From JAGQYH01 sp041393015 (GTDB lineage Bacteria; Bacteroidota; Bacteroidia; Chitinophagales; JADIYW01), in assembly GCA_041393015.1 (NCBI GenBank), contig JAWKKV010000012.1:19703-83702 (forward strand): a stretch of DNA of 64,000 bases, written 5' to 3'. Positions 63,122-64,000 of the stretch are shown in pieces (the stretch's first letter is position 1; every line of letters begins with the position of its first letter). The translations under genes and the position numbers were made by a program. The notes under the pieces were generated by a model. That model was given only the letters and a program-made list of their open reading frames with translations. It ran no database searches and was not told the DNA's origin.

Positions 63122-64000
63122 ATGAATAGAATTCTATTTTTGATGATAGGACTATTATTAGGTCATTTTACAAATGCCCAAGAACAAGCCAATTTACTTG
63201 GAACTTGGAGCGATCTTGAGTTAACTCCTTCTTTTGGTGCCGGAAATATTTACAATGAAATTTGGGGCTATTCCAAAGGTGACAAAGAATACGCCATTAT
63301 GGGTTCTACTGCTGGTACTCATTTTATAGATGTAACGGATCCAACACAACCATTTGAAGCTCATTTTGTGGCAGGTAAAGATCAAGGTGGAGTTATCATT
63401 CATCGCGATTATCATGATTATGAAGGCTACTTATATGCTGTTTCTGATGAAGGCTCAAGTAGTTTGCAAATTATGGATCTGAATAACATAGAAGATACAA
63501 TCGTTGTTGTTTATGATTCTAATGAGTTAATCAGAACTGCTCACAATATTTTTATAGATGCTGAAAACAAATTATTGTATGCATTTGCTACAAAGAATGG
63601 TGCTGGATCAGGATTTGCTTTAAGATTATATTCTTTAGAAAATCCAATTCAGCCTTCTTTTGTTGCCGAACATAGAACTTTTGACGGATTTACCGTTGGA
63701 CACGTTCATGATGGATTTGTAGAAGATAATATGGCATTTTTAAATTGTGGATGGGATGGGTTCTTTATCGTTGATTTTACTGATCCTGAATATCCAATTA
63801 CCAAAACAAAATTAACTTCATACCCTCAACAAGGTTATAATCATTCTGGTTGGCCATCGCCTAATTTAGATTATTACTACATGGCAGATGAAACCCACAG
63901 CAAAGATATTAAGGTGTTGAATATTTGTGATTTAGAACAAGTAACGGTGAGCGGCACTTTTAATGCAAACTCTGTTGAATCTAAGAGTATTGCGCATAAC
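63122..64000 (+). CDS. secreted LVIVD-repeat (choice-of-anchor B type) protein, 3' end beyond window
   Basis: The open frame from ATG 63122 encodes a signal peptide (MNRILFLMIGLLLGHFTNAQ) and at least 270 further residues of beta-propeller-like repeats: NEIWGYSKGDKEYAIMGSTA, GTHFIDVTDPTQPFEAHFVA, YAVSDEGSSSLQIMDLNNIE, FVEDNMAFLNCGWDGFFIVD and so on. The pattern fits the choice-of-anchor B family of Bacteroidota exported proteins, which usually carry a T9SS sorting domain at the end. The gene runs past base 64000, so the sorting domain is not seen. It is divergent from the ABM gene, 141 bases away. Confidence 0.85.
   Translation, partial: MNRILFLMIGLLLGHFTNAQEQANLLGTWSDLELTPSFGAGNIYNEIWGYSKGDKEYAIMGSTAGTHFIDVTDPTQPFEAHFVAGKDQGGVIIHRDYHDYEGYLYAVSDEGSSSLQIMDLNNIEDTIVVVYDSNELIRTAHNIFIDAENKLLYAFATKNGAGSGFALRLYSLENPIQPSFVAEHRTFDGFTVGHVHDGFVEDNMAFLNCGWDGFFIVDFTDPEYPITKTKLTSYPQQGYNHSGWPSPNLDYYYMADETHSKDIKVLNICDLEQVTVSGTFNANSVESKSIAHN

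Noticed and set aside
1..64000. tRNA, rRNA, integrase, transposase or phage genes
   Set aside because: None was recognised on either strand by reading; a tRNAscan-type search could still find an overlooked tRNA, but the intergenic regions are mostly too short or lack the acceptor-stem pattern.

Overview
The window is chromosomal DNA of an AT-rich member of the Bacteroidota. The signs are type IX secretion (T9SS) sorting domains (a PNP-type C-terminus on the VCBS-repeat protein and a gliding-motility-type C-terminus on the giant repeat protein), promoter -7 boxes of the TAnnTTTG type, near absence of Shine-Dalgarno sequences, several ECF sigma factors next to envelope proteins, a SusC-like TonB receptor with an N-terminal regulatory domain, and many lipoproteins with short LxxC lipoboxes. 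No rRNA, tRNA, CRISPR array, prophage or intact insertion sequence was seen. I cannot place it below phylum; the gene set would suit a Saprospiria- or Chitinophagia-like lineage.

Layout. 1-6847: tail of an upstream gene, a tiny membrane protein, then a tight leftward operon of a subtilisin-like lipoprotein, a periplasmic TPR-CHAT protease-like protein, ribD, an EamA transporter and a YigZ-family protein. 7088-9320: a divergent ECF sigma factor, a translationally coupled membrane TPR protein resembling an anti-sigma factor, and prmC. 9317-14449: an arginase-family enzyme, a coiled-coil membrane protein, two LuxR-type regulators, a degenerate M23-like secreted protein and an ExoX-like exonuclease. 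14747-18888: lipoprotein, second ECF sigma factor and a protein that appears to run from cytoplasm to outer membrane. 18897-26760: Cys-less ArsC-like protein, fused DppD-DppF ATPase, lipoprotein, papain-like membrane protease and a T9SS-secreted VCBS/ASPIC protein. 26815-31137: hemH and hemL flanking a two-component system. 31350-43000: unknown cytosolic protein, GH3 enzyme, giant NtrY-like kinase, mazG, a second two-component system, marC and queA. 42799-52220: MacB-like permease, lipoprotein plus TonB receptor behind a Fur-family-like palindrome, folP, DUF1599 protein, MauE/DoxX-thioredoxin protein, DppB-like permease and aroK. 52571-59196: a small secreted protein and a giant Cys-rich 41-residue-repeat secreted protein whose reading frame is broken many times. 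59303-64000: PyrR-like phosphoribosyltransferase, HdrC/HdrB-like iron-sulfur pair, small proteins and the start of an LVIVD-repeat secreted protein.

How the genes work together. Housekeeping genes (ribD, prmC, hemH, hemL, mazG, queA, folP, aroK) are interleaved with envelope-facing modules. The two most notable are the CHAT/subtilisin operon divergent from an ECF sigma/anti-sigma-like pair, and the lipoprotein-ECF sigma-barrel operon; both look like candidate envelope-signalling units. The giant repeat gene is the most striking object. Its 123-bp and 246-bp repeats are almost identical at nucleotide level, and the frame breaks cluster inside the array, which points to consensus error or active repeat recombination rather than ordinary gene decay.
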